Positions 1-10,984 of a stretch of DNA of 64,000 nucleotides are shown in pieces. The DNA lies in NCBI GenBank assembly GCA_963681505.1, contig OY811992.1:124001-188000 (forward strand), given 5' to 3'. Numbering within the stretch: position 1 is the first letter of the stretch; each line of letters opens with the position of its first letter. This DNA comes from Eunapius fragilis (lineage: Eukaryota; Porifera; Demospongiae; Spongillida; Spongillidae). A model generated the notes under the pieces. The model ran no database searches. It was given only the letters and a program-made list of their open reading frames with translations, and was not told the DNA's origin. Made by a program: the position numbers and the translations under genes.

Positions 1-321
1 TTGGTAGTGGTAGTGGGATTGGTAGTGGGATTGGTAGTGGGATTGGTAGTGGGATTGGTAGTGGTAGTGGGATTGGTAGTGGGATTGGTAGTGGGATTGG
101 TAGTGGGATTGGTAGTGGTAGTGGTAGTGGGATTGGTAGTGAGATTGGTAGTGGGATTGGTAGTGGTAGTGGTAGTGGTAGTGGTAGTGGGATTGGTAGT
201 GGGATTGGTAGTGGGATTGGTAGTGGGATTGGTAGTGGGATTGGTAGAGGTAGTGGTAGTCGTAGTGGGATTGGTAGTGGGATTGGTAGTGGTAGTGGTA
301 GTGGGATTGGTAGTGGGATTG
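1..321 (+). repeat. GGTAGTGGGATT/GGTAGT minisatellite array (truncated by window start)
   Basis: A tandem array of the 12-mer GGTAGTGGGATT mixed irregularly with the 6-mer GGTAGT. Every unit is a multiple of 3, so several frames stay open on both strands and give spurious low-complexity proteins ([30 protein letters not shown]). The + strand is strongly G-rich and contains regularly spaced GG/GGG runs. The array continues beyond the window on the left and stops sharply where the 62-bp satellite begins. Confidence 0.95.
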
Positions 322-806
322 CGGGATCAATCTGTAACAATCCAGCGCAATTCGGCGCGCTGCGACGGATTGGTGCATTTTCGCGGGATCAATCTGTAAC
401 AATTTGGCACAATTCGGCGCGCTGCGACGGATTGCAGCACTTTCGCGGAAACCAATCTGTAAACAATTTCTGCGCACTACAACGGAATGCTGCACTATCG
501 CCGGATCAATCTGCAACAATTCGTGGCAAATCGGCGCGCTGAGACCGATTGCTTCACTATGGCGGGATCAATCTGTGACAATTCGGCGCAATTCGGCGCG
601 CTGAGACGGATTGCTGCACTTTCGCAGGATCAATCTGCAATATGTTATTCGGCACAATTCGGCGCGCTGCGGACTGATTGCTGCACTGTCTTTGGTCCAA
701 TCTGCAAAAATTCAGCACAATTCGGCACGCTGCGACGGATTCCTGCACTTTCACAGGATCAATCTGTAACAATTTGGGGCAATTCGGCGTGCCGTGACCA
801 ATTGCT
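322..806 (+). repeat. 62-bp satellite block A (eight-monomer unit)
   Basis: A block of monomers of about 62 bp, each carrying the landmarks 'atcaatctg', 'caattcggcgcg' and 'gcgacggattg'. The block ends in 'caattgct', after which the GGTAGT array restarts. Compared with the other blocks it is about 4 bp longer and slightly diverged. It belongs to a composite repeat in which the same block is spaced between GGTAGT arrays of varying length. No coding potential is supported. Confidence 0.9.
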
Positions 807-2335
807 TAGTGGTAGTGGGATTGGTAGTGGTAGTGGGTAGTGGGATTGGTAGTGGGATTGGTAGTAGTAGTGGTAGTGGTAGTGGGGATTGGTAGTGGGA
901 TTGGTAGTGGGATTGGTAGTGGTAGTGGGATTGGTAGTGGGATTGGTAGTGGGATTGGGTAGTGGGATTGGTAGTGGGATTGGTAGTGGTAGTGGTAGTG
1001 GTAAGTGGGATTGTTAGGGGAATTGGTAGTGGTAGTGGTAGTGGGATTGGTAGTGGTAGTGGTAGTGGGAATTGGTAGTGGGATTTGGGTAGTGGTAGTG
1101 GTAGTGGTAGTGGTATTGGGTAGTGGGATTGGTAGTGGGATTGGTAGTGGTAGTGGGATTGGTAGTGGGATTGGTAGTGGGATTGGTAGTGGGAATTGGT
1201 AGTGGTTAGTGGTAGTGGGATTGGTAGTGGGATTGGTAGTGGGATTGGTAGTGGTAGTGGTAGTGGTAGTGGGATTGGTAGTGGGATTGGTAGTGGGATT
1301 GGTAGTAGGATTGGTAGAGGTAGTCGTAGTGGTAGTGGGATTGGTAGTGGGATTGGTAGTGGTAGTGGTAGTGGGATTGGTAGTGGGATTGGTAGTGGGA
1401 TTGGTAGTGGAAATGTTAGTGGTAGTGGGATTGGTAGGGGAATTGGTAGTGGTAGTGGTAGTGGGATTGTAAGTGCTAGTGGTAGTGGGATTGGTAGTGG
1501 GATTGGTAGTGGTAGTGGTAGTGGTAGTGGGATTGGTAGTGGGATTGGTATTGGGATTGGTAGTGGTAGTGGGATTGGTAGTGGGATTGGTATTGGGATT
1601 GGTAGTGGGATAGGTGGTGGGATTGGTAGTGGGATTGGTAGTGGGATTGGTAGTGGTAGTGGTAGTGGGATTGGTAGTGGGATTGGTAGTGGGATTGGTA
1701 GTGGGATTGGTAGTGGTAGTGGTAGTGGGATTGGTAGTGGGATTGGTAGTAGTAGTAGTGGTAGTGGTAGTGGGATTGGTAGTGGGATTGGTAGTGGGAT
1801 TGGTAGTGGTAGTGGGATTGGTAGTGGGATTGGTAGTGGGATTGGTAGTGGGATTGGTAGTGGGATTGGTTGTGGGATTGGTAGTGGGATTGGTAGTGGT
1901 AGTGGTAGTGGTAGTGGGATTGTTAGGGGAATTGGTAGTGGTAGTGGTAGTGGGATTGGTAGTGGTAGTGGTAGTGGTAGTGGTAGTGGGATTGTAAGTG
2001 GTAGTGGTAGTGGGATTGGTAGTGGGATTGGTAGTGGTAGTGGTAGTGGTAGTGGGATTGGTAGTGGGATTGGTAGTGGTAGTGGGATTGGTAGTGGGAT
2101 TGGTAGTGGGAATGTAGTGGGATTGGTGGTGGGATTGGTAGTGGGATTGGTAGTGGGATTGGTAGTGGTAGTGGTAGTGGGATTGGTAGAGGGATTGGTA
2201 GTGGGATTGGTAGTGGGATTGGTAGTGGGATTGGTAGTGGTAGTGGTAGTGGGATTGGTAGTGGTAGTGGTAGTGGTAGTGGGATTGGTAGTGGGATTGG
2301 TAGTGGGATTGGTAGTGGTAATTGAAGTGGGATTG
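807..2335 (+). repeat. GGTAGTGGGATT minisatellite array
   Basis: A continuous array of 12-mer and 6-mer units. Variant units such as 'gtaatgttag', 'ggtagaggtag' and 'attgttaggggaat' recur in the same order in the arrays at 2817-5290 and 5772-7727, so these arrays are related by large-scale duplication rather than independent slippage. Confidence 0.95.
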
Positions 2336-2816
2336 CGGGATCAATCTGTAACAATCCAGTGCAATTCGGCGCGCTGCGACGGATTGGTGCTCTTTTGCGG
2401 GATTAATCTGTAACAATTTGGCGCAATTCGGCGCGCAGCGACGGATTGCAGCACTTTCGCGGAACCAATCTGTAACAATTCGGCGCGCTACAACGGATTG
2501 CTGCACTATCGCCGGATCAATCTGCAACAATTAGGGGCAATTCGGCGCACTAAGACCGATTGCTTCACTATGGCGTGATCAATCTGCAACAATTCGGCGC
2601 AATACGGCGCGCTGAGATGGATTGCTGCACTTTCGCAGGATCAATCTGCAATATGTTATTCGGCACAATTCGGCGCGCTGCGACCTATTGCTAATCTTTC
2701 TTTGGTCCAATCTGCAAAAATTTAGCACAATTCGGCACGCTGCGACGGATTCCTGCCCTTTCTCAGGATCAATCTGTAACAATTTGGGGCAATTCGGCGC
2801 GCCGAGACCGATTGCT
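2336..2816 (+). repeat. 62-bp satellite block B
   Basis: Eight monomers marked by 'aatctg' at about 2341, 2404, 2466, 2519, 2580, 2642, 2708 and 2769. Intervals are about 61-66 bp except the third monomer, which is only about 53 bp. The same short third monomer recurs in the other full-length blocks, so the eight-monomer block is a genuine higher-order unit. Nearly identical to block D (7728-8208). Confidence 0.92.
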
Positions 2817-5290
2817 TAGTGGTAGTGGGATTGGTAGTGGTAGTGGTAGTGGGATTGGTAGTGGGATTGGTATAGTAGTAGTGGTAGTGGTAGTGGGATT
2901 GGTATTGGGATTGGTAGTGGGATTGGTAGTGGTAGTGGGATTGGTAGTAGGATTGGTAGTGGGATTGGTAGTGAGATTGGTAGTGGGATTGGTAGTGGGA
3001 TTGGTAGTGGTAGTGGTAGTGGAAGTGGGATTGGTAGTGGGATTGGTAGTGGGATTGGTAGTGGCATTGGTAGTGGAAATTGTAGTGGTAGTGGGATTGG
3101 TAGGGGAATTGGTAGTGGTAGTGGTAGTGGGATTGGTAGTGGTAGTGGTAGTGGAATTGGTAGTGGGATTGGTAGTGGTAGTGGTAGTGGTAGTGGGATT
3201 GGTTGTGGGATTGGTAGTGGTAGTGGGATTGGTAGTGGGATTGGTAGTGGGATTGGTAGTGGGATTGGTAGTGGGATTGGTAGTGGTAGTGGTAGTGGGA
3301 TTAGTAGTGGGATTGGTAGTGGGATTGGTAGTGGAAATTTTAGTGGTAGTGGGATTGGTAGAGGAATTGGTAGTGGTAGTGGTAGTGGGATTGTAAGTGG
3401 TAGTGGTAGTGGGATTGGTAGTGGGATTGGTAGTGGGATTGGTAGTGGGATTGGTAGTGGGATTGGTAGTCGTCGTGGTAGTGGTAGTGGGATTGTTAGG
3501 GGAATTGGTAGTGGTAGTGGTAGTGGGATTGGTAGTGGTAGTGGTAGTGGGATTGGTAGTGGGATTGGTAGTGGTAGTGGTAGTGGTAGTGGTATTGGTA
3601 GTGGGATTGGTAGTGGGATTGGTAGTGGTAGTGGGATTGGTAGTGGGATTGGTAGTGGGATTGGTAGTGGGATTGGTAGTGGTAGTGGTAGTGGGATTGG
3701 TAGTGGGATTGGTAGTGGGATTGGTAGTGGTAGTGGTAGTGTTAGTGGGATTGGTAGTGGGATTGGTAGTGGGATTGGTAGTAGGATTGGTAGAGTTAGT
3801 GGTAGTTGTAGTGGGATTGGTAGTGGGATTGGTAGTGGTAGTGGTAGTGGGATTGGTAGTGGGATTGGTAGTGGGATTGGTAGTGGAAATGTTAGTGGTA
3901 GTGGGATTGGTAGGGGAATTGGTAGTGGTAGTGGTAGTGGGATTGTAAGTGGTAGTGGTAGTGGGATTGGTAGTGGGATTGGTAGTGGTAGTGGTAGTGG
4001 TAGTGGGATTGGTAGTGGGATTGGTATTGGGATTGGTAGTGGTAGTGGGATTGGTAGTGGGATTGGTATTGGGATTGGTAGTGGGATAGGTGGTGGGATT
4101 GGTAGTGGGATTGGTAGTGGGATTGGTAGTGGGATTGGTAGTGGGATTGGTAGTGGGATTGGTAGTGGTAGTGGTAGTGGGATTGGTAGTGGGATTGGTA
4201 GTAGTAGTAGTGGTAGTGGTAGTGGGATTGGTAGTGGGATTGGTAGTGGGATTGTAGTGGTAGTGGGATTGGTAGTGGATTGGTAGTGGGATTGGTAGTG
4301 GGATTGGTAGTGGGATTGGTTGTGGGATTGGGAGTGGGATTGGTAGTGGTAGTGGTAGTGGTAGTGGGATTGTTAGGGGAATTGGTAGTGGTAGTGGTAG
4401 TGGGATTGGTAGTGGTAGTGGTAGTGGGATTGGTAGTGGGATTGGTAGTGGTAGTGGTAGTGGTAGTGGTATTGGTAGTGGTATTGGTAGTGGGATTGGT
4501 AGTGGTAGTGGGATTGGTAGTGGGATTGGTAGTGGGATTGGTAGTGGGATTGGTAGTGGTAGTGGAAGTGGGATTGGTAGTGGGATTGGTAATGGGATTG
4601 GTAGTGGTAGTGGTAGTGGTAGTGGGATTGGTAGTGGGATTGGTAGTGGGATTGGTAGTGGTAGTGGGATTGGTAGTGGGATTGGTAGTGGGATTGGTAG
4701 TGGTAGTGGGATTGGTAGTGGGATTGGTAGTGGGATTGGTAGTGGGATTGGTTGTGGGATTGGTAGTGGGATTGGTAGTGGTAGTGGTAGTGGTAGTGGG
4801 ATTGTTAGGGGAATTGGTAGTGGTAGTGGTAGTGGGATTGGTAGTGGTAGTGGTAGTGGGATTGGTAGTGGGATTGGTAGTGGTAGTGGTAGTGGTATTG
4901 GTAGTGGGATTGGTAGTGGGATTGGTAGTGGTAGTGGGATTGGTAGTGGGATTGGTAGTGGGATTGGTAGTGGGATTGGTAGTGGGATTGGTAGTGGTAG
5001 TGGTTGTGGTAGTGGTATTGGTAGTGGGATTGGTAGTGGGATTGGTAGTGGTAGTGGGATTGGTAGTGGGATTGGTAGTGGGATTGGTAGTGGGATTGGT
5101 AGTGGTAGTGGTAGTGGGATTGGTAGTGAGATTGGTAGTGGGATTGGTAGTGGTAGTGGTAGTGGTAGTGGGATTGGTAGTGGGATTGGTAGTGGGATTG
5201 GTAGTGGGATTGGTAGAGGTAGTGGTAGTGGTAGTGGGATTGGTAGTGGGATTGGTAGTGGTAGTGGTAGTGGGATTGGTAGTGGGATTG
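2817..5290 (+). repeat. GGTAGTGGGATT minisatellite array (longest)
   Basis: About 2.5 kb of 12-mer/6-mer units. The first kilobase shares an ordered set of variant units ('ggtatagtagtagtgg', 'ggtattgggatt', 'gtggcattgg', 'ggaaattgtag') with the array at 8209-9025, apart from small internal gains and losses of units. Confidence 0.95.
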
Positions 5291-5771
5291 CGGGATCAAT
5301 CTGTAACAATCCAGCGCAATTCGGCGCGCTGCGACGGATTGGTGCATTTTTGCGGGATCAATCTGTAACAATTTGGCACAATTCGGCGCGCTGCGACGGA
5401 TTGCAGCACTTTCGCGGAACCAATCTGTAACAATTTGGCGCACTACAACGGAATGCTGCACTATCGCCGGATCAATCTGCAACAATTCGTGGCAAATCGG
5501 CGCGCTGAGACCGATTGCTTCACAATGGCAGGATCAATCTGCAACAATTCGGCGCAATTCGGCGCGCTGAGACGGATTGCTGCACTTTCGCAGGATCAAT
5601 CTGCAATATGTTATTCGGCCAAATTCGGCGCGCTGCGACTGATTGCTGCACTGTCTTTGGTCCAATCTGCAAAAATTCAGCACAATTCGGCACGCTGCGA
5701 CGGATTCCTGCACTTTCACAGGATCAATCTGTAACAATTTGGGGCAATTCGGCGTGCCGTGACCAATTGCT
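5291..5771 (+). repeat. 62-bp satellite block C
   Basis: A 481-bp eight-monomer block. It resembles block A most closely, sharing 'actgtctttggtcc' and the ending 'gtgccgtgaccaattgct', while blocks B and D end in 'gcgccgagaccgattgct'. Two alternating block types (A/C and B/D) are therefore present. Confidence 0.92.
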
Positions 5772-7727
5772 TAGTGGTAGTGGGATTGGTAGTGGTAGTG
5801 GTAGTGGGATTGGTAGTGGGATTGGTAGTAGTAGTGGTAGTGGTAGTGGGATTGGTAGTGGGATTGGTAGTGGGATTGGTAGTGGTAGTGGGATTGGTAG
5901 TGGGATTGGTAGTGGGATTGGTAGTGGGATTGGTAGTGGGATTGGTAGTGGTAGTGGTAGTGGTAGTGGGATTGTTAGGGGAATTGGTAGTGGTAGTGGT
6001 AGTGGGATTGGTAGTGGTAGTGGTAGTGGAATTGGTAGTGGGATTGGTAGTGGTAGTGGTAGTGGTAGTGGTATTGGTAGTGGGATTGGTAGTGGGATTG
6101 GTAGTGGTAGTGGGATTGGTAGTGGGATTGGTAGTGGGATTGGTAGTGGGATTGGTAGTGGTAGTGGTAGTGGGATTGGTAGTGGGATTGGTAGTGGGAT
6201 TGGTAGTGGTAGTGGTAGTGGTAGTGGGATTGGTAGTGGGATTGGTAGTGGGATTGGTAGTAGGATTGGTAGAGGTAGTGGGATTGGTAGTGGGATTGGT
6301 AGTGGGATTGGTAGTAGGATTGGTAGAGGTAGTGGTAGTGGTAGTGGGATTGGTAGTGGGATTGGTAGTGGTAGTGGTAGTGGGATTGGTAGTGGGATTG
6401 GTAGTGGGATTGGTAGTGGAAATGTTAGTGGTAGTGGGATTGGTAGGGGAATTGGTAGTGGTAGTGGTAGTGGGATTGTAAGTGGTAGTGGTAGTGGGAT
6501 TGGTAGTGGGATTGGTAGTGGTAGTGGTAGTGGTAGTGTGATTGGTAGTGGGATTGGTATTGGGATTGGTAGTGGTAGTGGGATTGGTAGTGGGATTGGT
6601 ATTGGGATTGGTAGTGGGATAAGTGGTGGGATTGGTAGTGGGATTGGTAGTGGGATTGGTAGTGGTAGTGGTAGTGGGATTGGTAGTGGGATTGGTAGTG
6701 GGATTGGTAGTGGGATTGGTAGTGGTAGTGGTAGTGGGATTGGTAGTGGGATTGGTAGTAGTAGTAGTGGTAGTGGTAGTGGGATTGGTAGTGGGATTGG
6801 TAGTGGGATTGGTAGTGGTAGTGGGATTGGTAGTGGGATTGTAGTGGGATTGGTAGTGGGATTGGTAGTGGGATTGGTTGTGGGATTGGTAGTGGGATTG
6901 GTAGTGGTAGTGGTAGTGGTAGTGGGATTGTTAGGGGAATTGGTAGTGGTAGTGGTAGTGGGATTGGTAGTGGTAGTGGTAGTGGGATTGGTAGTGGGAT
7001 TGGTAGTGGTAGTGGTAGTGGTATTGGTAGTGGTATTGGTAGTGGGATTGGTAGTGGTAGTGGGATTGGTAGTGGGATTGGTAGTGGGATTGGTAGTGGG
7101 ATTGGTAGTGGTAGTGGAATTGGGATTGGTAGTGGGATTGGTAGTGGGATTGGTAGTGGTAGTGGTAGTGGTAGTGGGATTGGTAGTGGGATTGGTAGTG
7201 GGATTGGTAGTGGTAGTGGGATTGGTAGTGGGATTGGTAGTGGGATTGGTAGTGTGATTGGTAGTGGGATTGGTAGTGGAAGTGGTAGTGGGATTGGTAG
7301 TGGGATTGGTAGTGGAAATTTTAGTGGTAGTGGGATTGGTAGGGGAATTGGTAGTGGTAGTGGTAGTGGGATTGTTAGTGGTAGTGGTAGTGGGATTGGT
7401 AGTGGGATTGGTAGTGGTAGTGGTAGTGGTAGTGGGATTGGTAGTGGGATTGGTAGTGGGATTGGTAGTGGTAGTGGGATTGGTAGTGGGATTGGTAGTG
7501 GGAATGTAGTGGGATTGGTGGTGGGATTGGTAGTGGGATTGGTAGTGGGATTGGTAGTGGTAGTGGTAGTGGGATTGGTAGAGGGATTGGTAGTGGGATT
7601 GGTAGTGGGATTGGTAGTGGGATTGGTAGTGGTAGTGGTAGTGGGATTGGTAGTGGTAGTGGTAGTGGTAGTGGGATTGGTAGTGGGATTGGTAGTGGGA
7701 TTGGTAGTGGTAATTGAAGTGGGATTG
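5772..7727 (+). repeat. GGTAGTGGGATT minisatellite array
   Basis: About 1.96 kb of the same 12-mer/6-mer array. It ends with the transition 'ggtaattgaagtgggattgc', which is also seen at 2335 and 9025, so the array-to-block junction is a fixed part of the composite unit. Confidence 0.95.
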
Positions 7728-8208
7728 CGGGATCAATCTGTAACAATCCAGTGCAATTCGGCGCGCTGCGACGGATTGGTGCACTTTTGCGGGATTAATC
7801 TGTAACAATTTGGCGCAATTCGGCGCGCAGCGACGGATTGCAGCACTTTCGCGGAACCAATCTGTAACAATTCGGCGCGCTACAACGGATTGCTGCACTA
7901 TCGCCGGATCAATCTGCAACAATTAGGGGCAATTCGGCGCACTAAGACCGATTGCTTCACTATGGCGTGATCAATCTGCAACAATTCGGCGCAATACGGC
8001 GCGCTGAGATGGATTGCTGCACTTTCGCAGGATCAATCTGCAATATGTTATTCGGCACAATTCGGCGCGCTGCGACCTATTGCTACACTTTCTTTGGTCC
8101 AATCTGCAAAAATTTAGCACAATTCGGCACGCTGCGACGGATTCCTGCCCTTTCGCAGGATCAATCTGTAACAATTTGGGGCAATTCGGCGCGCCGAGAC
8201 CGATTGCT
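7728..8208 (+). repeat. 62-bp satellite block D
   Basis: A 481-bp eight-monomer block, essentially a copy of block B (differences include 'tgctacacttt' here against 'tgctaatcttt'). Together with the following array it forms a segmental duplication of 2336-3960. Confidence 0.92.
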
Positions 8209-9025
8209 TAGTGGTAGTGGGATTGGTAGTGGTAGTGGTAGTGGGATTGGTAGTGGGATTGGTATAGTAGTAGTGGTAGTGGTAGTGGGATTGGTATTGG
8301 GATTGGTAGTGGGATTGGTAGTGGTAGTGGGATTGGTAGTAGGATTGGTAGTGGGATTGGTAGTGAGATTGGTAGTGGGATTGGTAGTGGGATTGGTAGT
8401 GGCATTGGTAGTGGAAATTGTAGTGGTAGTGGGATTGGTAGGGGAATTGGTAGTGGTAGTGGTAGTGGGATTGGTAGTGGTAGTGGTAGTGGAATTGGTA
8501 GTGGGATTGGTAGTGGTAGTGGTAGTGGTAGTGGGATTGGTTGTGGGATTGGTAGTGGTAGTGGGATTGGTAGTGGGATTGGTAGTGGGATTGGTAGTGG
8601 GATTGGTAGTGGGATTGGTAGTGGTAGTGGTAGTGGGATTAGTAGTGGGATTGGTAGTGGGATTGGTAGTGGAAATTTTAGTGGTAGTGGGATTGGTAGA
8701 GGAATTGGTAGTGGTAGTGGTAGTGGGATTGTAAGTGGTAGTGGTAGTGGGATTGGTAGTGGGATTGGTAGTGGTAGTGGTAGTGGTAGTGGGATTGGTA
8801 GTGGGATTGGTAGTGGGATTGGTAGTGGGATTGGTGGTGGGATTGGTAGTGGGATTGGTAGTGGGATCGGTAGTGGTAGTGGTTGTGGGATTGGTAGTGG
8901 GATTGGTAGTGGGATTTGTAGTGGGATTGGTAGTGGGATTGTGATTGGTAGTGGTAGTGGTAGTGGTAGTGGTTTTGGTAGTGGGATTGGTAGTGGGATT
9001 GGTAGTGGTAATTGAAGTGGGATTG
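8209..9025 (+). repeat. GGTAGTGGGATT minisatellite array (last forward copy)
   Basis: Begins as a near copy of the array at 2817 and then becomes more degenerate toward 8870-9000, with units such as 'gggatcgg', 'ggttgtggg', 'gggatttgtag' and 'ggttttgg'. Decay of units at an array edge next to non-satellite DNA is common in tandem arrays. Confidence 0.93.
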
Positions 9026-9335
9026 CGGGATCAATCTGTAACAATCCAGCGCAATTCGGCGCGCTGCGACGGATTGGTGCACATTTGCGGGATCAATCTG
9101 TAACAATTTGGTGCAATATGGCGCGCTGCGACGGATTGCAGCACTTTCGCGGAACCAATCTGTAACAATTCGGCGCGCTACAACGGATTGCTGCACTATC
9201 GCCGGATCAATCTGCAACAATTAGGGGCCATTCGGCGCGCTGAGACCGATTGCTTCACTATGGCGGGATGAATCTGCAACAATTCGGCGCAATTCGGCGC
9301 GCTGAGACGGATTGCTGCACTTTCGCAGGATCAAT
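9026..9335 (+). repeat. 62-bp satellite block E, truncated
   Basis: Five monomers followed by a broken sixth ('ggatcaatca' at 9329-9338), where the sequence passes abruptly into the inverted-repeat arm of the non-satellite island. The truncation marks the left edge of that island. Confidence 0.88.
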
Positions 9336-9338
9336 CAC

Positions 9339-9605
9339 TGTATAACCACTGAATACTTTGAAATTTGCCATAGACTTGCCTTACACCTTTCATCCTTTAG
9401 AAATGTGTGGCAAAGGAGCGAGGACAGACTGCCCACGCAAGACCGAACTTTGTTCTCGTCTATTGAACTTCCATCGAGGTACGTTCCTAATTACTTTTTT
9501 GTATAACGTCCACACATATGGCCGTTGATAGAAGTTTTTTCTATTACCTAAGCTTCCCACACGACTGGCGTGCCACATACGAGCTTAATTCACATCTGCT
9601 GGGTC
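9339..9605 (-). repeat. Left arm of a 267-bp inverted repeat
   Basis: About 267 bp that reappear in reverse complement at 10717-10984 with roughly 95% identity by eye. The pairing runs from 'tgtataaccactgaatac' at the outer end to 'cacatctgctgggtc' at the inner end. Each arm contains a 62-codon open frame that is nearly identical in the two arms and matches no family I recognise. The outer end abuts broken satellite, so the original arm may have been longer. It could be the terminal repeats of a DNA transposon or two opposed copies of a dispersed repeat. The related third copy at 13262-13640 favours the second option. Confidence 0.85.
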
Positions 9606-10716
9606 ACGTTCAATATTATATCCCTAAGCCGTGCGATTCAAACGCACTACCGTACCTACCTTGTCACCTAAATTAAGTCGTTGTCCATTAATTAACCAGG
9701 CTTCACTCACGCATGTGGCGTGTCTTTAACCAGCTAGCTTCATACCTGCAGTGCCATGTATAATTTGAACACACGTATGCAGCGCTAGTAAAAAGCACTA
9801 CAGTACCTGCATATGGCCTTGTCACTTAGCTAAGGTTACGTGTGCTGCCACGATGGGCTTGTTAGAACGTCTTGATGCACTAAGGGAAGGACCAACCACC
9901 CGCCAACCCACCCAACAGACTTACAAATTTTCCTTGCATAAATTCTATTGAAGTGCACATACTGGAACTACATCATGTTAAGTGTACACTGTATTACATG
10001 TCCTTAGTATGTGAAGAAACATCGCACTGCGAATTAAAACAACTTGCAATTAGCAAACGACTTAAACAGATTTGTTGACTTAATTACATTCATACTGATG
10101 AACCCACAACTGCTTCGTAAGGTATTTATACCAGCGAGGCCCGGGAACAAAGTACCGCCAAGGTTCATAGCATTATGGCTTTGGGTCCGCTATGTTCCTC
10201 CCATAGCAGGGGTTTTCTTAAGCATTTTTATTTTTGTGTATCGCAACAATATATTTATTTTATCTCCAGTGTGTTTTACAGTTACCTTACAAACGCTAGG
10301 TGAAGGTATGTGCACCCGCATCACTACTTTTGTACGTCTGCCTGCCGTGCCATGTACAAGCTTTGTACACATCTGCCGTGCCACGTGCAATCCTTAACTG
10401 TGTTTGCAGTGCCGATTCTAATGCACAACCCCCCCCACCCCACATACACACATACTGCCTTTGTCTATTGTCCAAGCTTTACACACGACAGGCGTGGCAC
10501 GTAAGCTTAATGACATCTTTAATCATGCCGATTCTAACGCACTACCCCTCCAATAGCTTAACAAATTACTGGCTTGCTATGTAAAAGCAATATCAGCCGT
10601 ACCCAATCTTCGTACACGTCTGCCACGTGATTGAAATGCACTACCCCCACCACCACACACACACACACACGCACGCACACGCTCATATATGTCACGTAGC
10701 CTTTGACCCAGACCCA
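9606..10716. other. Spacer between inverted-repeat arms, no gene seen
   Basis: About 1.1 kb of ordinary-composition sequence. Open frames are short (the longest is 117 codons at 10044-10397) and resemble nothing I know. A degenerate motif like 'acatctgccgtgccacgtg' recurs around 10340-10390 and 10480-10510 and echoes the ends of the arms. A CA-rich microsatellite lies at about 10649-10680. If this were a DNA transposon, the spacer lacks any visible transposase. Confidence 0.6.
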
Positions 10717-10984
10717 GACCCAGACAGATGTGAATTAAGCTCGTATGTGGCACGCCAGTCGTGTGGGAAGCTTAGGTAATAGAAAAAACTTGTATCAACG
10801 GCCATATGTGCGGACGTTATACAAAAAAGTAATTAGGAACGTACCTCGATGGAAGTTCAATAGACGAGAACAAAGTTCGGTCTTGCGTGGGCAGTCTGTC
10901 CTCGCTCCTGTGCCACACATTTCTAAAGGATGAAAGGTGTAAGGCAAGTCTATGGCAAATTTCAAAGTATCCAGTGGTTGTACA
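10717..10984 (+). repeat. Right arm of the 267-bp inverted repeat
   Basis: Reverse complement of 9339-9605. The inner end is next to a short tandem of 'gacccagaccca' (10705-10724), and the outer end is 'ccagtggttgtaca'. The pairing stops at about 10984, after which the flanks are unrelated. Confidence 0.85.

Noticed and set aside
1-321. Telomeric repeat
   Set aside because: GGTAGTGGGATT resembles but does not equal TTAGGG-type repeats. It is interspersed with 6-mers and 62-bp blocks and occurs internally in both orientations.
322-806. CENP-B box in the 62-bp monomer ('tttcgcgggatcaatc')
   Set aside because: It matches the TTCG part, but the required CGGG is in the wrong position relative to the central A.
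807-9044. Very long open frames (up to 846 codons) across the GGTAGT arrays on both strands
   Set aside because: The 12-bp and 6-bp units are multiples of 3, so frames lacking a stop in one unit stay open. Overlapping frames on both strands are equally long, products are low-complexity ([31 protein letters not shown]), and length follows array length. No sign of a gene.
10044-10397. 117-codon frame with hydrophobic stretches in the island
   Set aside because: Single, short, no recognisable motif, and no supporting context. Likely chance.
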